The notes below the pieces were generated by a model that searched no databases, was not told the origin of the DNA, and was given only the letters and a program-made list of their open reading frames with translations. A program made the position numbers and the translations under genes. DNA of 64,000 bases from Halonotius sp046719765. GTDB taxonomy: Archaea; Halobacteriota; Halobacteria; Halobacteriales; Haloferacaceae. The stretch lies in contig NZ_JABEBY010000014.1 in the NCBI RefSeq assembly GCF_046719765.1, forward strand, positions 39,740 through 103,739, given 5' to 3'. Each line of letters opens with the position of its first letter. Position 1 is the stretch's first letter. Shown piece after piece: positions 1 through 8,094 of the stretch.

Positions 1-320
1 CGCACCTCAACGCTGTCGGCATCGAGTTCGAGCGTCGAACAGCCCATCGTGGCGACGACATCACAGGCGTTCAGTGTCTCGGTCGAAACCTCCCGGGGCG
101 TCCGATCGGAGAGGTCGATCCCGATCTCGTCCATCACGGTGACGACCTCCTCGTGGACGTGATCGGCCGGGTGTGTGCCGCCGGTGACGATCTCGACGCG
201 GTCATCGAGGTCGCGGCGTTCGACCTCGCGCTCGGCGAAGGCGGTTGACATCTGGCTGCGACCGGCGTTTTGGACACAGACGAATCCGAACTGGAACAGT
301 TCAGCCGTGGTTTCGGACAT
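1..320 (-). CDS. Low-molecular-weight phosphatase / arsenate-reductase-like protein, C-terminus outside window
   Basis: The frame opens with ATG at 318-320 and stays open to the window edge, giving 106 residues. Residues 15-22 read CVQNAGRS, the CX5R(S) phosphate-binding loop of low-molecular-weight protein tyrosine phosphatases and thioredoxin-coupled arsenate reductases. This is followed by the usual alternating helix-strand pattern (VEIVTGGTHPAD, then DEIGIDLSDRTPREV). Family knowledge suggests arsenate reduction or protein dephosphorylation in the cytoplasm. Its place beside PhoU and Pst genes fits a phosphate/arsenate theme, because Pst systems also take up arsenate. The catalytic acid region lies off the window, so arsenate reductase and phosphatase cannot be separated here. 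Confidence 0.8.
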   Translation of the reverse strand, partial: MSETTAELFQFGFVCVQNAGRSQMSTAFAEREVERRDLDDRVEIVTGGTHPADHVHEEVVTVMDEIGIDLSDRTPREVSTETLNACDVVATMGCSTLELDADSVEV

Positions 321-381
321 ACCGGCCTGTCGATGGCGGTCGGTATGAAGATTGGTATGAGAACTATATATCTATCAGTAG

Positions 382-1380
382 TTACGGCGACGGCGCGGCT
401 TTCTGGAGGGCGGTTTCGGCGATATTGCCGCCGTAGTCGGCGGTTCGGGACACCGAGTCGACGATCAGGCCGACCAGTTGGGCGTGGGCCGGATCGAGGT
501 CGCGCAGCAGTTCATCGATCCCGCGGGCGGTTTGGTCGATCTCTCTAACCTGTTCGCGCACGTCGTTGGCCAGCCGGGTCGCCTCCTCGCTGTCGTCGGT
601 AAACAGCGCGTCCATCCCGCCGTCGATGACCGACACCACCTCCTCGTGGAGTTCCTCGATGGCAACGACGACATCCTCGGGTACCTCCTGGTCGATCTCC
701 AAGGTGAGGTGGGCGATCTTCGTCGCGTGGTCGCCGATGCGTTCCAGTTGGCGGGCACTCGAATGGTAGTCAAAACAGACCTCCCGCGGCAGGCCGAGTT
801 CTTCGCTGGCTTTCGGGGTTCGGAGCGTCGCCCGGAAGATGCGGGAGACGACCATCCAGAGGCGATCAACGTCGTCGTCGCGTTGGATCACATCATGAGC
901 GAGATCACGGTCGAGATCGCGGAGCGCGAGCAGCGCGTCTTCCAGCATCGACGCGGCGATCAGTCGCATCCGGGTGACGGCGTTATGGATCGACAGCTCC
1001 GAGGAGTCAAGCAGATCGCGGATAACGATCTCGTCTTTGGTCTCCTCTAAGACTTCGAGGCCGACGAGACTCTGGGTCGCCTCCCGGATCGCCCCGCGTT
1101 GGTCGTTGGTGATCCGCCCGCTTTCAAGCACGATCACGTCGAACCCGCTGACGTACATCGTCATCACCGCCCGGATCAGCTGGGTGTCTTCGAGGTTGGT
1201 GATATCCAACGTGCCCTCGGTTTGTTCGTCGCCGCCCACCGGCGTCATGAACAGCGAGTCACCCTCGGGGTAGAACTCGACGGTGCTGCCCGCGCTCACG
1301 TCGTTGTCGTTGGCCCACGATTTGGGGATCGAAACGGTGTACGTCGAGCCGCCGGTCACCTGGACTTTCCGCGTCTCCAT
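382..1380 (-). CDS. AbrB-domain PhoU-family phosphate regulator
   Basis: The product has 332 residues. Residues 1-48 form a SpoVT/AbrB-like DNA-binding fold (METRKVQVTGGSTYTVSIPKSW), and residues ~115-332 are a helical PhoU region containing the typical ERIGDHATKIA motif. This AbrB-PhoU fusion is a known haloarchaeal arrangement thought to couple phosphate status to transcription. ATG 1380 is chosen because the AbrB domain begins there and a TTTATC box lies about 30 bases upstream. An in-frame ATG at 1509 behind a TATATATG box would add 43 residues. The gene is divergent from pstS, so it may control that operon through the shared 450-base gap. Confidence 0.85.
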   Translation of the reverse strand: METRKVQVTGGSTYTVSIPKSWANDNDVSAGSTVEFYPEGDSLFMTPVGGDEQTEGTLDITNLEDTQLIRAVMTMYVSGFDVIVLESGRITNDQRGAIREATQSLVGLEVLEETKDEIVIRDLLDSSELSIHNAVTRMRLIAASMLEDALLALRDLDRDLAHDVIQRDDDVDRLWMVVSRIFRATLRTPKASEELGLPREVCFDYHSSARQLERIGDHATKIAHLTLEIDQEVPEDVVVAIEELHEEVVSVIDGGMDALFTDDSEEATRLANDVREQVREIDQTARGIDELLRDLDPAHAQLVGLIVDSVSRTADYGGNIAETALQKAAPSP

Positions 1381-1833
1381 AGTCGTCCGTGTGTTTGACA
1401 AGAGCTCGGATAAATCTACGGGTCTATTTAGATTCTCTTCGATCCCAGTTTCCCGAAAATACTTGCGTTCCAGCCCTGAGATATGCGATATAGATTCTGT
1501 ATTTAACATACAAAACCCCTGATAACAATACTCATATATAGTCAACACACGTTGTTCCCACTCCTATGCCGGTGCGATTATGGTGGGGTCTACAGCCGAA
1601 CACACAGCCACAGTCGATCGGCTATTGACCTACGGGTGCTGCAACGAGCGAGTGGCTAACAACACAACCGCCGTTGCTGCCGGATAGCGGCCGAAAACGG
1701 CGCGTCGAACGGATCGTTTGAGCACTGAACGTGTGAAATAGCGAACAGTCGCTCAATCTATATAGTTTATAGAGTAGTAGGTAGTATTGTATAGCTCTAT
1801 TAGCACTCTTTTTATTTCCACCTCGATCACAGA
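1381..1833. promoter_or_regulatory. Divergent promoter region between AbrB-PhoU gene and pstS
   Basis: This 453-base gap has no convincing gene. For the minus-strand PhoU gene it carries TATA-like boxes at about 1534-1541 (catatata) and 1409-1417 (gataaatc). For pstS it carries A/T-rich boxes at about 1758-1772 (atatagtttatag) and 1808-1816 (tttttattt), the last 20-30 bases before the pstS start. The regulatory protein binding here cannot be read from sequence; control by phosphate through PhoU-type proteins is inferred from the neighbours. Confidence 0.5.
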
Positions 1834-2829
1834 ATGGTGATGGCAGCCAATCAGGCGGGAGATGAACGGCGTATCACACGGCGAACCGCGCTGGCAAGTG
1901 TTGCAGGCATGGGGGCCGTTGGCCTCGCTGGCTGTACCCAGAGCGGTGAGGAGAGCAGCGAGGGGCTCTCCGGCGAGATCAGCATCGCCGGGTCGAGCAC
2001 CGTTTTCCCGCTGATGTCCGCGATCGGCGAGGAGTTCGAGGCCGAAAACCCCGGTGTCAGCATCGACATCAGTTCGACCGGCTCCGGCGGCGGGTTCTCC
2101 AACTTCTTCTGTGAGGGTCGAACCGACTTTAACAACGCGAGCCGGGAGATCAAGCCCGCAGAAGAGGAGCTGTGTGAGGAAGGCGGCGTCGAGTACATCG
2201 AGCTGATCGCCGCCACCGACGCCCTCACCGTCGTCGTCAACAACGACAACGATTGGGCAACCGAGATGACCATCGAGGAGGTCGCCCAGATCTGGGAGTC
2301 CGACGCCGCCGAGACCTGGAGCGATGTCAACAGCGACTGGCCCGACGAGGAGATCAACCGCTTCGGTGCGGCCGACACCTCCGGCACCTACGACTACTTC
2401 ATCGAGAACGTCATGGGCGAGCGCGGCCACACCGACGACTACTCGGCGACCGAACAGGACAACAGCATCGCCTCCGGCGTCCAAGGCGATCAGTACGCGA
2501 TCGGCTACTTCGGCTTCGCCTACTACTTCCAGAACCCCGATCAGCTCCAGGCGGTCGCCATCGCCGACGGCGACGAGGACTACGTCACCCCGAGCCTGGA
2601 GACGGCTTCCTCCGGCGAGTACACCCCGCTGTCGCGGAACCTCTACACCTACCCGTCGATGAGTTCGCTGGCCGAGGAACACATCGCCGAGTTCGCCCGC
2701 TACTTCGTCGAGCAGACCACCAACGAGGAGCTTGTCGCCGAAGACGTGGGCTACGTGCCGGCGACCGAGGAGACCCAGGACGCACAGCTCTCGAAGCTCG
2801 AAGACGCGATCGCCGAGGCCCAAGAGTAA
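1834..2829 (+). CDS. pstS: Phosphate ABC transporter substrate-binding lipoprotein PstS
   Basis: The 331-residue product has a twin-arginine signal (ITRRTALASV) followed by a lipobox LAGC with Cys34, so it is a Tat-exported lipoprotein on the outer face of the membrane. The mature part begins with ISIAGSSTVFPL and continues with STGSGGGFSNF and a DTSGTYDYF segment, the phosphate-contacting loops of PstS. It captures phosphate and passes it to the PstCA permease. The gene heads the pst operon; pstC starts 210 bases downstream. ATG codons at 1834 and 1840 both precede the signal, and the second fits a leaderless transcript slightly better. Confidence 0.95.
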   Translation: MVMAANQAGDERRITRRTALASVAGMGAVGLAGCTQSGEESSEGLSGEISIAGSSTVFPLMSAIGEEFEAENPGVSIDISSTGSGGGFSNFFCEGRTDFNNASREIKPAEEELCEEGGVEYIELIAATDALTVVVNNDNDWATEMTIEEVAQIWESDAAETWSDVNSDWPDEEINRFGAADTSGTYDYFIENVMGERGHTDDYSATEQDNSIASGVQGDQYAIGYFGFAYYFQNPDQLQAVAIADGDEDYVTPSLETASSGEYTPLSRNLYTYPSMSSLAEEHIAEFARYFVEQTTNEELVAEDVGYVPATEETQDAQLSKLEDAIAEAQE

Positions 2830-3039
2830 TCGTGTTCCGATTGGCGACACGCCACACACGGCGGGCACACACCGCGTTGAGCCAATCAGGCACATTCATA
2901 ATGCCGCGACCGATTGCTATCGGCATGGGAGGCGTATCGGGGCCACAGCCGCCGTTCGGGCCGAAACCAACATGCAGTCGCCGGGAGACGACGGGCGAAT
3001 CACGCACGCCCGGCCGGCCACCACACCGGGTGGTATGCG

Positions 3040-4014
3040 ATGAGTAACGAGGAGGTTTCACCGGAGCTCCAGCGGGCAAGCGGGTTCAAACGCCTCAAGG
3101 AATCCGGCTACGGCGGGCTCTTTTTGTTGTGTGCGGCCGTGACACTGTTGACGACGGTGGCGATCTTCGCAACGTTGCTCTCGGACTCGGTTGCGTTTTT
3201 TGCACAGGTTCCGCTGACCGAGTTCCTGCTCGGCACCGAGTGGAGTCCGAACCCACGCGGCGGCGGCCAGCTCTTCGGGATCGTCCCGCTCGTGATCGGG
3301 ACAGTTACCGTGACCATCACCGCCGCAGTGATCGCCCTCCCCATCGGAACGCTGACGGCGATCTACCTCAGCGAGTACGCGACGAACCGAGCGCGCTCGA
3401 TCCTCAAACCGCTGCTCGAAATTCTCGCCGGGATTCCGACAGTCGTCTACGGCTACTTCGCGTTGGTGTATGTGACGCCCGCGCTGAAGGCAACGATATT
3501 CCCGCAGTTGGGGACGTTCAACGCGCTGTCGGCGTCGCTGATGATCGGCATCATGACGATCCCGATGGTCTCCTCGATCAGCGAGGACGCCATGAGCGCG
3601 GTGCCGGACTCCCTCCGGCAAGCCGGCTACGGGCTTGGCGCGACGAAGTTCGAGGTCTCGACAGGGGTTGTCGTGCCCGCCGCGCTGTCGGGGATCGTCT
3701 CCTCATACATTCTGGCGGTCTCCCGTGCCATCGGTGAAACGATGATCGTCGTCGTCGCCATGGGCTCGCAGGCAAACATGCCGCCGATCAAGGAGACCCT
3801 GCTCGGGATTCCCTACATCTCCCCCGGCGACGTACTGTTCGAGTCGGGGATGACGATCACCGTCTCGATGGTGCAGATCGCCGGCGGTGACCTCACCGGC
3901 GGCACGATCCCGTACGATGCGATGTTCGCGCTCGGACTCACGCTGTTTGTGATCACGCTCGTTATGAACGTACTCAGCGACATCATCGCCGAACGCTACC
4001 GGGAGGCCTACTGA
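3040..4014 (+). CDS. pstC: Phosphate ABC transporter permease PstC
   Basis: The 324-residue integral membrane protein has about six transmembrane helices, the first at residues ~25-50. It carries the permease EAA-type loop (AGYGLGATKFEVSTGVVVPAALSGI) near residue 190 that contacts the ATPase. It forms the inner-membrane phosphate channel with PstA. ATG 3040 is preferred over earlier in-frame starts because the upstream 42 codons lack membrane or domain character. The stop overlaps the pstA start by one base (TGATG), so the two are translationally coupled. Confidence 0.93.
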   Translation: MSNEEVSPELQRASGFKRLKESGYGGLFLLCAAVTLLTTVAIFATLLSDSVAFFAQVPLTEFLLGTEWSPNPRGGGQLFGIVPLVIGTVTVTITAAVIALPIGTLTAIYLSEYATNRARSILKPLLEILAGIPTVVYGYFALVYVTPALKATIFPQLGTFNALSASLMIGIMTIPMVSSISEDAMSAVPDSLRQAGYGLGATKFEVSTGVVVPAALSGIVSSYILAVSRAIGETMIVVVAMGSQANMPPIKETLLGIPYISPGDVLFESGMTITVSMVQIAGGDLTGGTIPYDAMFALGLTLFVITLVMNVLSDIIAERYREAY

Positions 4015-5777
4015 TGGCTGTCGAAACCACAACCCCCGAGGAGTTCGGCGAGGTCAGCCGGCTCAAAGGGATCGTCTTCGAATATCTCTCGCTGGGGGCC
4101 TCCGTCGTCGGCCTGCTCGCGTTGGGGGCGTTGCTCGTCTACGTCTTTGTCGACGCCTTCGGCCTTGCGACGGCCAGCCCCGAATGGCTGTTAACGTATT
4201 TCCTGACGCTCGTCGTGCCGTTTATCGGCTTCTGTCTGTACAGCATCAATGATCGCGCGCTGATCCGACAGACACTCCTCGCCCTTGGCGGCGGGCTTGT
4301 CGCTGTCGCCGTCGGCTTCGCCGCCATCGAGACGTTTATCGCGCCGATCCCGCGGCTGAGTTGGCCCGTCGGCTACCTCTTTCTCGTCGTTGCCCCTGTG
4401 ACCGCCCGGCTCAGTGTCGCCGCGACCAGTCGGCCGGTCGGCGCGGCCGGCTTCGGCGTTATCGGGCGACTTCTCGGCGGTGCGGGCCTCGGGATTGCGG
4501 TGGCGATCATCTTCATTGTCAGCGATCTTGAGCTGTGGTTCCTCGCCTACACGCTGGGTGTGCTGCCGGCAACCGCGAGCTATGCCTACGGCCGCTACAC
4601 TGACAGCGACCGCCTGCGGACAGCGGCGATCCCGATCGGCGTCCTCGGCGTCATCGCCGCGGTGCTGTTGCGACCGGTGCTCGGGATCTACCCGGCCGCC
4701 GGCCTCGAATTCCTCTGGACGCTCGCCATCCCGCTGGCGGTCGGCAGCGCGGCCCTCGTCGACAGCCGCGGCCACGGCCGTCGGGCGGCCGCTGCGGTCG
4801 GCGGTGTCACGCTGCTGGCCGGCGGGGTCGGGATCGCGCTCGGCTCCTCCGCGCTCCCGGACGGCTCCGGCGTCGCCGTGCTGGCGATGACCGCCGCGCC
4901 GACGGCGGTGTTCGTCGCCGACAGCTACGACGAACCGGGGCGGATCGGGCTGACGCTCCCGGTCATCCTCGGTGGTGGCGCGCTGGCCGGCGCGGCGGTC
5001 GTCGCCACGGTCGGGATTCCGACACCGGAGATGTGGCTCACCCCGGAGTATCTCACGAGCGCGCCCTCCTCAACGGCGGCCGACGCCGGGCTGTATCCGG
5101 CGATCGTCGGCTCGATCATCATCATCGCCATGGTCGCCGTCATCTCCTTTGTGCTTGGCGTCGGCGCGGCCGTCTTCCTCGAAGAGTACACCGCTGGCAG
5201 CGGCTGGCTCGGATCGGTCACGCGCCTGTTCCAGATCAATATCGCCAACCTCGCGGCCGTTCCCTCGGTCGTCTACGGCCTGCTCGGGTTGGGGCTGTTT
5301 GCGAACCTGCTTGGCTTCGGGTTCGGGACGGCGGTGACGGCCGCGCTGACGCTGTCGCTGCTCATCCTCCCGATCACGGTGATCTCCGCCCAGGAGGCCG
5401 TCCGGTCGGTGCCCGACGAGCTCAGACAGGGGTCGTACGCCATGGGCGCGACCCGCTGGCAGACGATCAAAAACGTCGTCCTCCCGGAGGCGATGCCGGG
5501 GATCCTGACCGGCACGATCCTCGCCCTCGGCCGGGCGATCGGCGAGACCGCGCCGCTCATCATGATCGGGGCGGCAACGACGGTCTTCAGCGCGCCCTCG
5601 GGCATCTGGAGCCGGTTCAGCGCGATGCCGATGCAGATCTATGCGTGGGCGAACTACCCACAGGCGGAGTTCCGGTACGGCGTCGTCGCCGCCGGCGTGG
5701 TGACGCTGCTGATCGTCCTGTTGGCGCTCAACGGGACGGCGATCATCATCCGCAACCGGCTGGAGCGTGAACACTAA
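4014..5777 (+). CDS. pstA: Phosphate ABC transporter permease PstA with long membrane N-terminal extension
   Basis: The protein has 587 residues, about twice the ~280-300 of bacterial PstA. The C-terminal half (~residue 350 on) is the standard permease with six helices and the EAA loop (YAMGATRWQTIKNVVLPEAM). The N-terminal ~330 residues add roughly eight to ten hydrophobic segments that do not resemble the permease fold. Long PstA proteins are common in haloarchaea, but the extra part has no assigned role. The start overlaps the pstC stop and the stop overlaps the pstB start, so all three are made from one message. Confidence 0.92.
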   Translation: MAVETTTPEEFGEVSRLKGIVFEYLSLGASVVGLLALGALLVYVFVDAFGLATASPEWLLTYFLTLVVPFIGFCLYSINDRALIRQTLLALGGGLVAVAVGFAAIETFIAPIPRLSWPVGYLFLVVAPVTARLSVAATSRPVGAAGFGVIGRLLGGAGLGIAVAIIFIVSDLELWFLAYTLGVLPATASYAYGRYTDSDRLRTAAIPIGVLGVIAAVLLRPVLGIYPAAGLEFLWTLAIPLAVGSAALVDSRGHGRRAAAAVGGVTLLAGGVGIALGSSALPDGSGVAVLAMTAAPTAVFVADSYDEPGRIGLTLPVILGGGALAGAAVVATVGIPTPEMWLTPEYLTSAPSSTAADAGLYPAIVGSIIIIAMVAVISFVLGVGAAVFLEEYTAGSGWLGSVTRLFQINIANLAAVPSVVYGLLGLGLFANLLGFGFGTAVTAALTLSLLILPITVISAQEAVRSVPDELRQGSYAMGATRWQTIKNVVLPEAMPGILTGTILALGRAIGETAPLIMIGAATTVFSAPSGIWSRFSAMPMQIYAWANYPQAEFRYGVVAAGVVTLLIVLLALNGTAIIIRNRLEREH

Positions 5778-6619
5778 TGTCACAGAACGAATCCACCATC
5801 GACTCCGAGTCCGAATCGTTGATCACAACCGACGTACAGCCCGACACGAGCGCCGAGTCAGCCAGTTCGGCGACAACGATCGTCGAGACCGAACAGCTTG
5901 ATGTCTACTACGGCGACGATCAGGCGCTCGATGACGTATCGATTGCGATCCCCGAAAACCAGGTCACCGCGCTGATCGGCCCCTCCGGCTGTGGGAAATC
6001 CACGTTCCTCCGGTGTCTCAACCGGATGAACGACCTGATCGACATCGCCCGCATCGACGGGACGGTCACCCTGCGTGGCACCGACATCTACGCCGACGCC
6101 GTCGACCCCGTCGCGTTGCGCCGGAAGATCGGGATGGTCTTCCAGAAACCCAACCCGTTCCCGAAGAGCATCTACGACAACGTCGCCTACGGGCTGAAAG
6201 TCCAGGGCAAGGAGGTCACCGACGAGCGGGTCGAAAAGGCCCTCCGTGGGGCGGCCCTCTGGGACGAGGTGAAAGATCAACTCGATCAGTCGGGACTCGA
6301 ACTCTCCGGCGGCCAACAGCAGCGGCTCTGTATCGCCCGCGCGATCGCTCCCGATCCGGAGATCCTCCTGATGGACGAGCCGACCTCCGCGCTCGACCCC
6401 GTCGCCGCCTCGAAGATCGAGGATCTCATCGACGAGCTGGTCGAGGATTACACCGTCATTATCGTCACCCACAACATGCAGCAGGCCGCCCGGATCTCCG
6501 ATCAGACCGCCGTCTTCCTCACCGGCGGCGAGCTCGTGGAGTTCGACGATACGACGACCATCTTCGAAAACCCCGCCGACGACCGCGTTGAGGACTACAT
6601 CACCGGCAAGTTCGGGTAA
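5777..6619 (+). CDS. pstB: Phosphate ABC transporter ATP-binding protein PstB
   Basis: This 280-residue ATPase energises phosphate import. Residues 68-76 are the Walker A loop GPSGCGKST, and later come the signature LSGGQQQRLCIARA and Walker B LLMDEPTSALDP, with the switch histidine in IIVTHNMQQAARISD. NRMNDL and FQKPNPFPKSIYDNV are PstB-specific. An acidic, Ser-rich stretch of ~35 residues precedes the domain, as is usual for haloarchaeal PstB. Its ATG overlaps the pstA stop (TAATG), and its own TAA overlaps the next phoU start. Confidence 0.96.
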   Translation: MSQNESTIDSESESLITTDVQPDTSAESASSATTIVETEQLDVYYGDDQALDDVSIAIPENQVTALIGPSGCGKSTFLRCLNRMNDLIDIARIDGTVTLRGTDIYADAVDPVALRRKIGMVFQKPNPFPKSIYDNVAYGLKVQGKEVTDERVEKALRGAALWDEVKDQLDQSGLELSGGQQQRLCIARAIAPDPEILLMDEPTSALDPVAASKIEDLIDELVEDYTVIIVTHNMQQAARISDQTAVFLTGGELVEFDDTTTIFENPADDRVEDYITGKFG

Positions 6620-7284
6620 TGACCCGCGACCGGTACCACGACCGACTGGCGACCCTCCGCACCGATGTTGTCCTCTTTGGCGAGCTCATTGTTGAACGCT
6701 ACGAGAGCGCCGTTGCTGCCGCCGAGGCCGGCGACCTCCGGGCCGCCGACCGGATCGTCAGCGGCGACGACGAAATCAACCGCCGGTATCTCGAACTCGA
6801 AGGCGACTGTATCGACCTCATCGCGCGCAACCAGCCCGTCGCGGGCGACCTTCGATTGATCACAGCCTCCTTTAAGATCCTCACCGATCTCGAACGGATC
6901 GCCGATCTCGCCACCAACCTCGCCGAGCGAACCGAGTACGGGGCGGGGGTTCATCCCGCGGTCGATCTCGGATCGCTCGGGCTGGCGGCCGGTGAGATGG
7001 TCGCCGCCGCGGTGGAGGCCTACGAGAACGACGACCCCACAGCCTGTCGCGGGGTCGCTGCCGACGACGATACCCTCGACAGCGACTGTGCGGCGACAAC
7101 CCAGCGGATCATCCGCGAGTTGCTGGGAACCGACGGCGACGACGACGAACGCGCCCGCACCGCCGAGACAACGACCCGCGGGCTGCTCACGGTGCGGGAT
7201 ATCGAGCGGGTCGGCGACCACGCGGTCAACATCGCCGCCCGGACGCTGTACATGTTGGATAGCGACGACGAACTGCTGTACTGA
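6619..7284 (+). CDS. phoU: PhoU phosphate-signalling protein
   Basis: The 221-residue protein consists of two repeated three-helix PhoU units. Each carries the metal-binding type motif: DLERIADLATNLAER near residue 95 and DIERVGDHAVNIAART near residue 200. PhoU restrains Pst uptake and signals phosphate sufficiency in the cytoplasm. Its start overlaps the pstB stop by one base, so its dose is tied to the transporter. It is a paralogue of the next gene. Confidence 0.93.
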   Translation: MTRDRYHDRLATLRTDVVLFGELIVERYESAVAAAEAGDLRAADRIVSGDDEINRRYLELEGDCIDLIARNQPVAGDLRLITASFKILTDLERIADLATNLAERTEYGAGVHPAVDLGSLGLAAGEMVAAAVEAYENDDPTACRGVAADDDTLDSDCAATTQRIIRELLGTDGDDDERARTAETTTRGLLTVRDIERVGDHAVNIAARTLYMLDSDDELLY

Positions 7285-7316
7285 TGGTCGGAATCCGGTA
7301 CTGAACGGTCGAAAAC

Positions 7317-7324
7317 CCTTTTTA
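7317..7324 (+). promoter_or_regulatory. TATA box of second phoU
   Basis: The sequence cctttttatc ends about 22 bases before the ATG at 7346, the spacing expected for an archaeal TATA box driving a leaderless transcript. It suggests that the second phoU can be transcribed independently of the pst operon. Confidence 0.55.
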
Positions 7325-7345
7325 TCGGCTGGTCGGATAGCCGAT

Positions 7346-8017
7346 ATGCCACGCAACGAGTATCAGGCCGAACTCGCCGCGCTCCGCGAGGATGTGGTCG
7401 CTATGAGCGAGACCGTCGCCGAGCGACTGGAGATGGGGCTGACCGCCCTCGAAACCGGCGACGAGGAGCTTGCCGAGGAGGTCATCAACGGCGACGATGA
7501 GATCAACCAGCTCTACTTGGATCTCGAAAAACAGTGTACCGATCTGATCGCCCTCCAACAGCCCGTCGCTGGCGACCTCCGGTTTATCGCCGCCTCGTTT
7601 AAGATCATCACCGACCTCGAACGGATCGCCGACCTTGCCACCAACCTCGGCGAGTACGCCCAGGTCGCCGACAACGACATCTTTCCCAGCGTCGACATCC
7701 AAGCGATCGGCGAGACGACGCTGGCGATGTTGGACAGCGCGATGGAGGCCTACGCCGCGGAGGATCGGGAGCTGTGTTATACGGTCAACGACCGCGACGA
7801 CGACCTCGACACGGAATGTGAGATCGCCAGCGGCACCGTCGTCCGCGAGCTGATCGAGGGCGAGCAGCTAGATGACAACGAGATCGAACCGTTCATGGAA
7901 GATGTCTCCCGGCTCCTGTTGACGATCCGCGATCTCGAACGCGTCGGCGACCACGCGGTCAACATCGCCGCCCGCGCGCTGTATATGATCGACAACAACG
8001 ACGAACTGATCTACTGA
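7346..8017 (+). CDS. phoU: Second PhoU phosphate-signalling protein
   Basis: The 223-residue product has the same two-unit PhoU architecture as its upstream neighbour, with DLERIADLATNLGEY and DLERVGDHAVNIAARALYM. ATG 7346 is chosen because homology to the upstream PhoU begins at MPRNEYQAELAALRED and a TATA box sits just ahead. Its interior is more acidic than the first PhoU. The tandem copy suggests division of labour, for example one tuned to the transporter and one to regulation, but this is inference. Confidence 0.92.
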   Translation: MPRNEYQAELAALREDVVAMSETVAERLEMGLTALETGDEELAEEVINGDDEINQLYLDLEKQCTDLIALQQPVAGDLRFIAASFKIITDLERIADLATNLGEYAQVADNDIFPSVDIQAIGETTLAMLDSAMEAYAAEDRELCYTVNDRDDDLDTECEIASGTVVRELIEGEQLDDNEIEPFMEDVSRLLLTIRDLERVGDHAVNIAARALYMIDNNDELIY

Positions 8018-8094
8018 GTCGCTCACTATCGGCCGCCAGTAATCCTGCGATCCCGAGATTCCACGCCACCCCGCGATCCGGTGGCTGGGGTCGG

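Noticed and set aside
1381..1509. N-terminal extension of the AbrB-PhoU protein from ATG 1509
   Set aside because: A TATA box sits at a suitable distance, but the added 43 residues precede a complete AbrB domain and a second TATA-like box fits ATG 1380. The choice remains open.
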